A stretch of 64,000 nucleotides of DNA from Candidatus Binatia bacterium (GTDB taxonomy: Bacteria > Desulfobacterota > Binatia > HRBIN30). Below are positions 1 to 6,410 of this stretch, piece after piece. The position numbers and the translations under genes were made by a program. The notes under the pieces are model-generated. The model was given only the letters and a program-made list of their open reading frames with translations. It made no database searches and had not been told where the DNA came from. The DNA lies in NCBI GenBank assembly GCA_023150935.1, contig JAKLJW010000015.1, positions 1 to 64,000 of the forward strand, read 5' to 3'. Each line of letters opens with the position of its first letter. Positions within the stretch are counted from its first letter, which is position 1.

Positions 1-79
1 GAGACACCTGTACGATTCACGGGTGAGCGGTGGGGCAGAGGAACTGACGAGACGTCGACATGCGCGCCCCGCAACCGCG
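1..79. repeat. Direct repeat B, copy 1 (cut by window edge)
   Basis: This copy matches 2006-2090 and 5232-5312 almost base for base. Each full copy holds two occurrences of the 14-mer GGAACTGACGAGAC about 40 bp apart and ends in a stretch rich in GCGCGCCCCGC. Here the first 14-mer is truncated by the window start. The repeat lies just downstream of the first TA operon. No protein reading is convincing. Confidence 0.85.
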
Positions 80-137
80 GGGCTCGGAGACAGCCACGCT
101 GCCACCCGTCCAGGTGATGCTGCATATCGACGGGGAC

Positions 138-476
138 TCAGTAATCCCAGCGGAGATCGAGGGCACACGCCAGGGCGCGATCGAGCTCGACGAGCTTCGC
201 CGCCGGCAACATTCCGACGAAGTGTGTCAGCTTAGACTTGAACATCAGCGTGAGGAAATCACACCGAATCGCACTGGTCTTCGGCAAGCCGTCTTGCTCC
301 CCGAGAACCACTTCCGTCGTCAGCCCGAGCACCTCGCTGTACGCCGGGGCGCAGATGACGGTCGACACATCATCGTTGCGCGCAATGAAGCTGCGCGACA
401 CCACGACATAGAACCCCGGCTTGTCGCCGCGCTCCGCCACGCGCTCGCGCGTGCGATAGATCTCGCCGCGGTTCAT
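138..476 (-). CDS. PemK/MazF-family toxin
   Basis: The 112-residue product has the PemK/MazF layout: an N-terminal MNRGEIYR strand, a PGFYVVVSRS strand that corresponds to the usual RPvlVvs segment, and a C-terminal helix around LVELDRALACAL. Family members are ribosome-independent endoribonucleases that cleave mRNA. The ATG overlaps the stop of the upstream RHH gene by four bases (ATGA), so the pair should be translationally coupled, antitoxin first. The family call is firm; RNA specificity cannot be read from sequence. Confidence 0.85.
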   Translation of the reverse strand: MNRGEIYRTRERVAERGDKPGFYVVVSRSFIARNDDVSTVICAPAYSEVLGLTTEVVLGEQDGLPKTSAIRCDFLTLMFKSKLTHFVGMLPAAKLVELDRALACALDLRWDY

Positions 477-709
477 GAACCCGCTTGCTCGGCGATCAAC
501 GCCCGCGCCTGCCGCGACAGGCGCTGCCGATGCTTGCGCACCACCTCGCGCTCACGCTCCTCTGCCAGCCGGCGCAGCTCGTCCGCCGCAAACGCCCGTA
601 CGGCAACCCGGACCACCGCCGACCGAGTCCGCAGGAGACTCGATCCGGCAACGAGTCGATCCACGGTTTCGAGGGTCGATTCGTCTATGCTGATCGCAAT
701 AGTTTTCAT
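473..709 (-). CDS. Ribbon-helix-helix antitoxin
   Basis: The product is 78 residues. It starts with a beta strand (MKTIAISIDE) followed by two helices, the CopG/MetJ-type DNA-binding fold, and ends in a charged helix (residues about 45-75) that would bind the toxin. The open frame continues upstream for another 188 codons, but this ATG starts the recognisable domain and the longer reading runs through repeat sequence. It pairs with the PemK-like toxin by a 4-base overlap. Such antitoxins usually repress their own promoter, here in the region just above 709. Confidence 0.8.
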   Translation of the reverse strand: MKTIAISIDESTLETVDRLVAGSSLLRTRSAVVRVAVRAFAADELRRLAEEREREVVRKHRQRLSRQARALIAEQAGS

Positions 710-776
710 ATCGGCGATACTATTATGATTGGATGCGTTCGCAAGTCCTTCCACGAGCCGCAGGCGATCGGGACAG

Positions 777-866
777 GGAACTGACGAGACACCCACATGC
801 GCGCCCCGCAACCGCGCACGCGGATTGGCAATCGGCAAGCGGGCGCGCCGACGGCGGCGTGACACG
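777..866. repeat. Direct repeat B, variant copy 2
   Basis: This copy has only one GGAACTGACGAGAC 14-mer and then jumps directly to the ACATGCGCGCCCCGC end. It continues into a tail with TTGGCAATCGGCA that is shared with the copy at 5232 (to about 5360). It looks like the full repeat with its central 40 bp deleted. Confidence 0.75.
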
Positions 867-943
867 GCGGTTATCCGAGTGCTCTTCGCAGCACGCGGGA
901 CTCCCGACCTCGACGTGTTCGACGTGACCACGGCGTTGCCCAC

Positions 944-1199
944 GTTCACGCGGGTCGCACCACGACAACCCGCGGTAATCCCTGGCATTCGCTCACCGGA
1001 GCGGGTCGATTTCGCGTCCATGGCTTCGTTTTCGACGGCAAAACCGGCGCCATACGCTCCCGCGTCCTCGCGCTGGACAGCCGAGTTCTCGATCGCGTCG
1101 ATCGCGCGAAGATGTCCGCGGCTTCCCACCTCGCGCTGCCTACGGGTGACGAGCTCGCGACCTCCCGCCGCCAGGCTCTCGGTGCCGTGCGCCGGCCGC
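944..1199. repeat. Direct repeat A, copy 1
   Basis: A 256-bp segment is repeated at 2796-3050 with only about four mismatches, and its first 130 bp recur at 5101-5231. Long open frames cross it on both strands, but none resembles a known protein and they end differently in each copy, so I treat it as a noncoding or degenerate mobile repeat. The stretch 710-1269 otherwise holds no gene I can support. Confidence 0.85.
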
Positions 1200-1269
1200 T
1201 GCCGCTCGACCGACACCACCGTGTCCTCACGCACGCAGTGTCGTGGCCCCAACGCCGATCTCGCCGCCC

Positions 1270-1680
1270 TCACTCGCGCCGCCAGTTCTCGATCACAAGG
1301 CGCGGCACCCGGGCGAACTCCCGTTCGTTGTCAGTTACAAGCACCGATCCGAGAGCGCGGGCATGAGCGGCGATCAGCAGATCGTTGGGTCCGATGGGCG
1401 TTCCGGCGCGTTCGAGGTACGCACGGATGTCGGCGTAGTGCTTGTCGATGGGCGCCTCGATCGGCAGCTGCGGAATCTCTCGAAGGAGGACATCGAGCCG
1501 CCTCGCCAGGCGCTTCGAACCGCTCTTTACGGCACCGAAGCGGACTTCGCAGGCCACCACGACGCTCACCGCGACGTGCTCGGCGCCCACCTCGGCCAGA
1601 TGCCGGGCAACCGCGCCCTGAGGATCGCGCGCCAGGTCGGAAACGATGTTGGTGTCGAGGAGATAGCGCGGGGCCGCCAT
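1270..1680 (-). CDS. vapC: VapC-type PIN-domain ribonuclease toxin
   Basis: This is a 136-residue PIN domain with the acidic metal-binding residues in the expected places: D9 in LLDTN, E45 in ACEVRFG, D100 in GPNDLLIAAHA and D117 in VTDNE. VapC toxins are Mg2+-dependent RNases, often acting on tRNA or rRNA. Its ATG overlaps the TAA of the upstream vapB by one base. A broken near-copy of the same gene lies at 3050-3405, so the module was duplicated locally. Confidence 0.9.
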   Translation of the reverse strand: MAAPRYLLDTNIVSDLARDPQGAVARHLAEVGAEHVAVSVVVACEVRFGAVKSGSKRLARRLDVLLREIPQLPIEAPIDKHYADIRAYLERAGTPIGPNDLLIAAHARALGSVLVTDNEREFARVPRLVIENWRRE

Positions 1681-1937
1681 TAGGACTCTACATCCTCGAG
1701 CGGCAAGAGACCTTCATCGACGTCAGGGAACGGATCGGGAATCGGCTTCCAGCGGGCGAGCACCTCGACGAGCCGGCTGCGCTGGACGATTGGCTCGAGG
1801 ACGACTCGCTTCCCTTCCTTGTAGATCCGCACCCGGTCGCCGGGCATTTCGAGCTCGCGAGGAATGCGGACGGCCTGGTTCCGGCCGTTACGAAACAGCC
1901 GGGCCTGACGATCAGGAGCTTTTGCCGTCGAAGGCAT
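1680..1937 (-). CDS. vapB: VapB-type antitoxin (AbrB/MazE fold)
   Basis: The 85-residue protein has the VapB signature in its N-terminal half: LFRNGRNQAVRIPRELE followed by VRIYKEGKRVVLEP. This is a swapped-hairpin AbrB-like DNA-binding domain. The C-terminal tail (about 55-85, RWKPIPDPFPDVDEG) is the usual toxin-binding arm. It is transcribed with vapC, antitoxin first, and is likely autoregulated by the complex binding upstream of 1937. Confidence 0.9.
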   Translation of the reverse strand: MPSTAKAPDRQARLFRNGRNQAVRIPRELEMPGDRVRIYKEGKRVVLEPIVQRSRLVEVLARWKPIPDPFPDVDEGLLPLEDVES

Positions 1938-2005
1938 AGGCCAAGCCTATGCTGCACCGCTGCGACGATCAAGTTCTCCTGCCGTTCCGGGCAGGAGCTT
2001 TGGAA

Positions 2006-2090
2006 GGAACTGACGAGACACCTGTACGATTCACGGGTGAGCGGTGGGGCAGAGGAACTGACGAGACGTCGACATGCGCGCCCCGCAACC
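2006..2090. repeat. Direct repeat B, copy 3 (full)
   Basis: This is the best complete copy: two GGAACTGACGAGAC 14-mers at 2006 and 2054, with the central ACGGGTGAGCGGTGGGGC segment between them. It sits between the vapBC promoter side and an IS66 transposase remnant, and the repeat abuts the transposase homology with only a few bases between. Confidence 0.85.
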
Positions 2091-2097
2091 GGCGCCC

Positions 2098-2190
2098 GAA
2101 TCGGCGACATGTTCATGAGCCTGATCCACACCGCCGAGCTGAACGGCGCCAATCCCTTCGAGTACCTGGTCGCGCTGATGCGGCCGGTGT
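2098..2190 (+). pseudogene. IS66-family transposase, C-terminal remnant
   Basis: In one plus frame this stretch reads IGDMFMSLIHTAELNGANP followed by FEYLVAL, which is the conserved near-C-terminal segment of IS66 TnpC transposases. Only about 31 codons of homology remain. It begins right after repeat B and stops where the antitoxin gene of the next TA pair ends. It is a relic and cannot be functional. Confidence 0.65.
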
Positions 2191-2433
2191 TCACACGTCG
2201 TCGAGCGACGTCCAGCCCTTGTTCTCGGCGCGCCGCAGGGCACGGTCGTAGGTCTGCCAGAAGCGCTTGTTCTGGGAGATCGCCACGATCTCGAGGTCGG
2301 TGTCTTCCGTCACCGGCATCAGGACGGCGCAGGGCCGACCGTTCTTCGTGATCACCACCGACCCCTCCTCCGCGAGGGCACCGACGATCTTGCTGAGATT
2401 GGCCTTCACCTCGCGAATGCTCTCGATCTTCAT
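2191..2433 (-). CDS. Phd/YefM-family antitoxin
   Basis: The 80-residue protein has the Phd/YefM pattern: MKIESIREVKANLSKIV, then SVVITKNGRPCAVLMPV, then an acidic helical tail. The frame is open further upstream, but this ATG begins the domain and overlaps the toxin's TGA by four bases. It is unusual in being the second gene: the toxin is translated first. Phd proteins bind operator DNA and neutralise RelE/Doc-type toxins. Confidence 0.85.
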   Translation of the reverse strand: MKIESIREVKANLSKIVGALAEEGSVVITKNGRPCAVLMPVTEDTDLEIVAISQNKRFWQTYDRALRRAENKGWTSLDDV

Positions 2434-2729
2434 AAGATGAACCTCTTGCCGTCGATGATCAGAAAACTGCCGCTCTTCCGGCCGACCAGGACCACCTGCA
2501 CGGTCTCGTCGACGACCCGATAGAAGACACGCCAATCCCGAATGCGCAGCTCGTAGTCTGCAACCCGAGAAGGGCGCCGCAAACGGAAGCGGTTCCGCGT
2601 CTCCTGCGTGGCATCCGATTCGCCGAGTTGCTCACGCATCTGGTCCTGCACGAGACGGCGATCGGATGCGCGGAGCGCCCGCAACTGACGTACGGCATCC
2701 GGGGAGAGCGCCACTCGCCGCTTGACCAC
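2430..2729 (-). CDS. RelE/ParE-superfamily toxin
   Basis: The 99-residue product has the RelE fold pattern: a VALSPDAVRQLRAL helix, a basic central region, then YELRIRDWRVFYRVVDETVQVVLVGRK, the core strands with the arginines used for RNA binding. It is likely a ribosome-dependent mRNA interferase or ParE-like poison. It lies upstream of its antitoxin, with an ATGA overlap. Confidence 0.85.
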   Translation of the reverse strand: MVKRRVALSPDAVRQLRALRASDRRLVQDQMREQLGESDATQETRNRFRLRRPSRVADYELRIRDWRVFYRVVDETVQVVLVGRKSGSFLIIDGKRFIL

Positions 2730-2795
2730 ACTCCGCTACGTAGTCTCAATTGAGACTACACGCAAGCAAGCCCTCGCGGCGACCGGCGCGACTGA

Positions 2796-3050
2796 GTTCA
2801 CGCGGGTCGCACCACGACAACCCGCGGTAATCCCTGGCATTCGGTCACCGGAGCGGGTCGATTTCGCGTCCATGGCTTCGTTTTCGACGGCAAAACCGGC
2901 GCCATACGCTCCCGCGTCCTCGCGCTGGACAGCCGAGTTCTCGATCGCGTCGATCGCGCGAAGATGTCCGCGGCGTCCCACCTCGCGCTGCATACGGGTG
3001 ACGAGCTCGCGACCTCCCGCCGGCAGGCTCTCGGTGCCGTGCGCCGGCCG
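2796..3050. repeat. Direct repeat A, copy 2
   Basis: This copy is 98 percent or more identical to copy 1 at 944-1199 by eye. At its right end it is fused directly to vapC-homologous DNA (CCTCGATCGGCAGC), so it has replaced the rest of a duplicated vapC gene. Confidence 0.85.
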
Positions 3051-3405
3051 CCTCGATCGGCAGCTGCGGAATCTCTCGCAGGAGTGCCCATGACCTGGCG
3101 GTCGTCTCAAGACGATGAAAACGCGGTCCCCTCTGCGGGGTCGGGGTCGGAATCGCTATCGGGATCGGGGCATTCGAATCGATACCGATTCCGATACCGA
3201 TGCCGACCCCGATGGCTGCCCGCCGTTGCGCCTGGTCGGGCGTTTCCGGACCCCACCCACCGCCGGCCACCGCTCCCCCCAATTTCCGAAGGAGTACATC
3301 GAAGCCGCCTCGCCAGGCGCTTCGAACCGCTCTTTGTGGCACCGAAGCGGACCTCGCAGGCCACCACGACGCTCACCGCGACGAGCTCGGCGCGCACCTG
3401 CCGGT
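3050..3405 (-). pseudogene. vapC remnant, interrupted
   Basis: Two blocks match the intact vapC: 3050-3084 corresponds to 1454-1488 and 3286-3405 to about 1481-1600. The second block still reads VAVSVVVACEVRFGA on the minus strand, including the PIN glutamate. Between the blocks lies a 200-bp insertion flanked by CGCAGGAG and CGAAGGAG. The ends with D9 and D117 are lost, so the gene is dead. Confidence 0.8.
3085..3285. mobile_element. Small palindromic insertion in vapC remnant (MITE/REP-like)
   Basis: This DNA is absent from the intact vapC and sits between two copies of CGMAGGAG, as a target duplication would. At its centre is an imperfect palindrome built from GGTATC/GGAATC hexamers: arms 3143-3168 and 3185-3210, 23 of 26 positions paired, with a 16-base loop. 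No coding capacity is apparent. A nonautonomous element is an inference. Confidence 0.5.
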
Positions 3406-3406
3406 C

Positions 3407-3697
3407 TCACGCCGCTCGCGTTCGCTCGACGCTCAGCTTGAGGCCGAGTGCGCGAAGCAGTTCCATGACGGTCTCGATCTTCGGGTTCCCCCGGCGCGAC
3501 AGCGTGCGGTAGAGACTCTCACGGCTCACCCGGGCAGCGCGCGCCAGAGTGGCCATCCCGCCCTTCGCCATCGCCACATTGCGCAACGCCTCCAACAAGA
3601 CGGCCGGCTTGCCATCCTCCAGAGCGGCGTTGAGATAGGCGACGATGTCCTTCTGCGTCTTCAGATAGTCCGAACCCTTGTATGCGGTTGCCTTCAT
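3407..3697 (-). CDS. HigA-like antitoxin (addiction-module antidote, HTH)
   Basis: The 96-residue protein has an N-terminal recognition helix region and an XRE-type helix-turn-helix: GGMATLARAARVSRESLYR, then GNPKIETVMELLRALGLKLSV. This matches the probable addiction-module antidote family paired with Gp49-like toxins. The ATG overlaps the toxin stop by four bases, so the toxin is first in the operon. The frame extends upstream into the toxin, but this ATG is the domain start. Confidence 0.88.
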   Translation of the reverse strand: MKATAYKGSDYLKTQKDIVAYLNAALEDGKPAVLLEALRNVAMAKGGMATLARAARVSRESLYRTLSRRGNPKIETVMELLRALGLKLSVERTRAA

Positions 3698-4032
3698 GCT
3701 TGCCTCCGATACTCTCGCCAATACGACCGGGCTCGCGTGATGTCGCGGCCCTGAGTGGATTTCTCTCCCGCACAAAGAAGCACGACGACGGTCATTTTCT
3801 CCCTTGCGAAGTAGACGCGATATCCCTTGCCTTCCCGAATCCGCAGCTCGAACACCCCCGCACCGACCGCTTTCCAATCGCCCGGAAGTCCCACCCGCAG
3901 GCGATCGAGTTGAACGAGGACCCGGGCCTTCGCACGCACATCCTTCAGCGTCGCCATCCAGCGATCGAACGGAACGACACCATCGTCGCGACGATACTTC
4001 CGGATTTCGACCACCAGCCGACCGTAGCCCAT
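3694..4032 (-). CDS. HigB/Gp49-like RelE-superfamily toxin
   Basis: The 112-residue protein contains FDRWMATLKDVRAKARVLVQ, GDWKAVGAGVFELRI and GKGYRVYFAREKMTVVVLLC, the core of the phage-derived Gp49-like/HigB addiction killer family. These are mRNA interferases. Toxin-first order and coupling to a HigA-like antidote fit that type. Its start is immediately followed upstream by the gap 4033-4424. Confidence 0.88.
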   Translation of the reverse strand: MGYGRLVVEIRKYRRDDGVVPFDRWMATLKDVRAKARVLVQLDRLRVGLPGDWKAVGAGVFELRIREGKGYRVYFAREKMTVVVLLCAGEKSTQGRDITRARSYWREYRRQA

Positions 4033-4424
4033 AGGCTACGGCGGCGCAACGCGAGGCTCTAGGTGCCGGGGGCAAGAAGATAGCCTTCATGCGCGGCGCG
4101 CCTGCGCGACATTGCGCCGGCGGAGGGAGGGACAGAAGACGCTCGATGGCATCTTAGAGTGTCAGGGGACGATGGTACTCTTGGCACGGCACGCGAGGGG
4201 GGATTCAGTGACGCGGGGATTACTGGCACGAATCAGCCGCGAGCCTTGACAATACCTGTCGGTCACGTCTGGTCACGCGAGGGGGGCATGCTCGTGAAAG
4301 ATTCTGCCGTCAGGGCCCCTTGCTCGTGAAAACCAACCCTGCCGACCCGCGCCGCAGCCGAGCAGGTGCCGCGTGTCGCAAGCCCCGCGTTGCGTCCGGC
4401 GCGGTCGTCAGGCATTACACAGGT
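4033..4424. other. Intergenic region with REP-like hairpin
   Basis: No gene is supported. The region holds an inverted pair GTGTCA (4159-4164) and TGGCAC (4182-4187) around GGGGACGATGGTAC, like REP sequences tied to REP-associated transposases. Two copies of CACGCGAGGGGGG lie near 4190 and 4273. A TTGACA at 4246 could serve as a -35 box, but no convincing -10 follows it. Confidence 0.4.
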
Positions 4425-4673
4425 ATGAAATCTAATGCAAAATCGAGCATCACCCTGCCACCGGCCGAGGTCGATTTGGTGCAGTCGTTGAAAGCGCGTC
4501 TGAAGCTGAAGAGCAACGTCGAGGTCGTGCGCCGAGGGCTTCGCCTGCTGCAGGAAACCACCGAACGTCGGGCGCTTCGCGACGCCTACCGTGCGGCATC
4601 TCGCGCCACGCGTCGATCGCTGGCTCGTGAGATCGACGAGCTCGATCATCTCTCCGGCGAGGGGCTCGATTGA
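4425..4673 (+). CDS. Ribbon-helix-helix antitoxin
   Basis: The 82-residue protein reads MKSNAKSSITLPPAEVDLVQ, then LKLKSNVEVVRRGLRLLQE: a short beta strand plus two helices, typical of ParD/CopG-like RHH DNA-binding antitoxins. An acidic C-terminus (REIDELDHL) would bind the toxin. The frame is open 35 codons upstream, but this ATG starts the domain. It is the only plus-strand TA pair in the island. Confidence 0.8.
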   Translation: MKSNAKSSITLPPAEVDLVQSLKARLKLKSNVEVVRRGLRLLQETTERRALRDAYRAASRATRRSLAREIDELDHLSGEGLD

Positions 4674-5017
4674 AAGCGCCGATACGCCAAGGAGGCTTGT
4701 ATCTGGCTGACCTGAATCCGCGCCAGGGCACCGAGCCGGGCAAGGCAAGGCCGGTCCTGGTAGTTCAGAACGATCTGCTCAACGACACCGACCACCCATC
4801 GACCTGGGTCCTTCCCTGCACGACTCGACTCACGGGGGAGAACCTTCTGCGGGTGCCGCTGCCGCGTGGCATCGCCGGCAACACAGCGGACTGCGAGGTC
4901 ATGATCGACCAAAGTCGTTCGATCGACAATCGCCGCTTTCGGAAGGCACTCGGCCGATTGCCTCGACCGCTATTGGACGAGGTGAAGGTCAAACTGAAAC
5001 TGCTCGCCGACCTGTAG
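4670..5017 (+). CDS. PemK/MazF-family toxin
   Basis: The 115-residue protein has the classical MazF pattern: IRQGGLYLADLNPRQGTEPG, then KARPVLVVQNDLLN, then WVLPCTTRLTG, and a C-terminal RLPRPLLDEVKVKLKLL helix. It should be an mRNA-cleaving endoribonuclease. The start is a TTG that overlaps the TGA of the antitoxin gene (TTGA), so its translation depends on the antitoxin's. Confidence 0.92.
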   Translation: MKAPIRQGGLYLADLNPRQGTEPGKARPVLVVQNDLLNDTDHPSTWVLPCTTRLTGENLLRVPLPRGIAGNTADCEVMIDQSRSIDNRRFRKALGRLPRPLLDEVKVKLKLLADL

Positions 5018-5100
5018 TCGTGCCGTTCGGCCTCGCGCCTTGTCGGCGCCACCCTGGAGAAGGTTTTAGCCAATCGCTTCCGCTGAACCGCTTGGCGCGG

Positions 5101-5231
5101 TTTACGCGGGTCGGACCACGACAACCCGCGGTAATCCCTGGCATTCGGTCACCGGAGCGGGCCGATTTCGCGTCCATGGCTTCGTTTTCGACGGCAAAAC
5201 CGGCGCGCTACGCGCCCGCGTCCTCGCGCTG
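5101..5231. repeat. Direct repeat A, truncated copy 3
   Basis: About the first 130 bp of repeat A (compare 945-1075) are present with a few changes. The copy then switches within one base into repeat B at 5232. This junction shows that A and B recombine as units. The stretch 5018-5536 contains nothing else I can support as a gene. Confidence 0.8.
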
Positions 5232-5312
5232 GGAACTGACGAGACACCTGTACGATTCACGGGTGAGCGGTGGGGCGGAGGAACTGACGAGACGTCGACA
5301 TGCGCGCCCCGC
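5232..5312. repeat. Direct repeat B, copy 4
   Basis: This is a full copy with both 14-mers at 5232 and 5280, and one G for A change in the centre. A tail with TTGGCAATCGGCA (about 5329-5345) is shared with the variant copy near 830. It marks the right edge of the TA island. Confidence 0.85.
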
Positions 5313-5536
5313 GCCGTGCACGCGCGTTGGCAATCGGCAGCCGGGCGCGGCGGCGGTCTGATACAGCGCTCCTACGACCCGTCGTCACGCCGACCACTTC
5401 TAACGTTTCTTTCAGGGGCCGTATCGAGGGGCGGCGGCAGATTCACGAATAGCCCGGGTCAGCCCCGGGTTGACCTCGCAACCCGGGGCCAAGTTCCGCT
5501 ACACCTTTGGCGTACGACGCAACCGTGGAGGACTGC

Positions 5537-6328
5537 ATGACCGATCTCAGAGGCAAGACCGCGCTGGTCACCGGCGCGTCGAGCGGTTTGGGCGTGGACT
5601 TCGCCACCATCCTCGCCGAGCGTGGCTGCCATCTCGTCCTCGTGGCGCGACGCGAGGACCGTCTGCGCGCGCTGGCGAACGATCTGGCGCAACGCCATGG
5701 GGTGCAGGCGCAGGCGATCGCCATGGACCTCGCGGTGCCGGGTGCGGCGCAGGCGCTCTACGACCGCCTCGCGGCGCAGAAGGTCGCCATCGACGTGCTC
5801 ATCAACAACGCCGGCTTCGGCGTTCACGGGGCGTTTCTGGAGATCCCGTGGGAACGCGAGGACGAGATGTTACGGCTCGACATTGTCAGTCTCGTACACC
5901 TCACCAAGCTCTTCGTGCGCGACATGGTGGCGCGCAATTTAGGGTACGTCTTGCAGATCGCGTCGATCGGCGCTTATCAGCCGACGCCTACCTACGCCAG
6001 TTACTCGGCCGCGAAGGCGTTCGTACTGAGCTTCGGGGAGGCGCTCGGCTACGAGTTGCGCCACACCAACGTGAAGGTATCCGTCCTTTCCCCGGGCGTT
6101 ACCGCCACCGAGTTCCTCGCAGTCGCCGGCCAGCGGCACAGCCTCTTCCAGCGCCTGTCGATGATGCAAAGCCGGCCGGTGGCGGAGATCGGTATCGACG
6201 CCATGCTGCGCGGCCGTCCGAGCAAAGTCGCAGGCGCGATGAATGCTCTCGCCGCCTGGAGCCTGCGCTTCGTGCCCCGTCGCTTGCAGGCCGCGATGGC
6301 GAACTTCGCGATGGTTGCCGGCGCGTAG
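5537..6328 (+). CDS. Short-chain dehydrogenase/reductase
   Basis: This is a 263-residue classical SDR. It has the NAD(P)-binding TGASSGLG near the N-terminus, NNAG in the middle, and a catalytic serine (QIAS) and YSAAK motif. The basic VARRED after the second strand suggests NADP preference. I chose ATG 5537 because GGAGGA lies 4 bases upstream and the Rossmann strand starts there; an in-frame ATG 30 bases earlier is less likely. The substrate is not predictable. Confidence 0.9.
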   Translation: MTDLRGKTALVTGASSGLGVDFATILAERGCHLVLVARREDRLRALANDLAQRHGVQAQAIAMDLAVPGAAQALYDRLAAQKVAIDVLINNAGFGVHGAFLEIPWEREDEMLRLDIVSLVHLTKLFVRDMVARNLGYVLQIASIGAYQPTPTYASYSAAKAFVLSFGEALGYELRHTNVKVSVLSPGVTATEFLAVAGQRHSLFQRLSMMQSRPVAEIGIDAMLRGRPSKVAGAMNALAAWSLRFVPRRLQAAMANFAMVAGA

Positions 6329-6410
6329 AGGGCTCGGTCGACCTCGGGCGCTAATTCGGCTTGCGACTTCCAGCCCGCTGTTGCAGTGTGGCGGGCGAAG
6401 GGGGTTGCCC

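Noticed and set aside
473-1273. 266-codon frame including the RHH antitoxin
   Set aside because: Upstream codons run through repeats A and B; the antitoxin domain begins at 709.
1-5360. CRISPR array in the repeat-rich island
   Set aside because: Repeats are long, irregularly spaced and separated by genes; no short regular spacers or cas genes are present.
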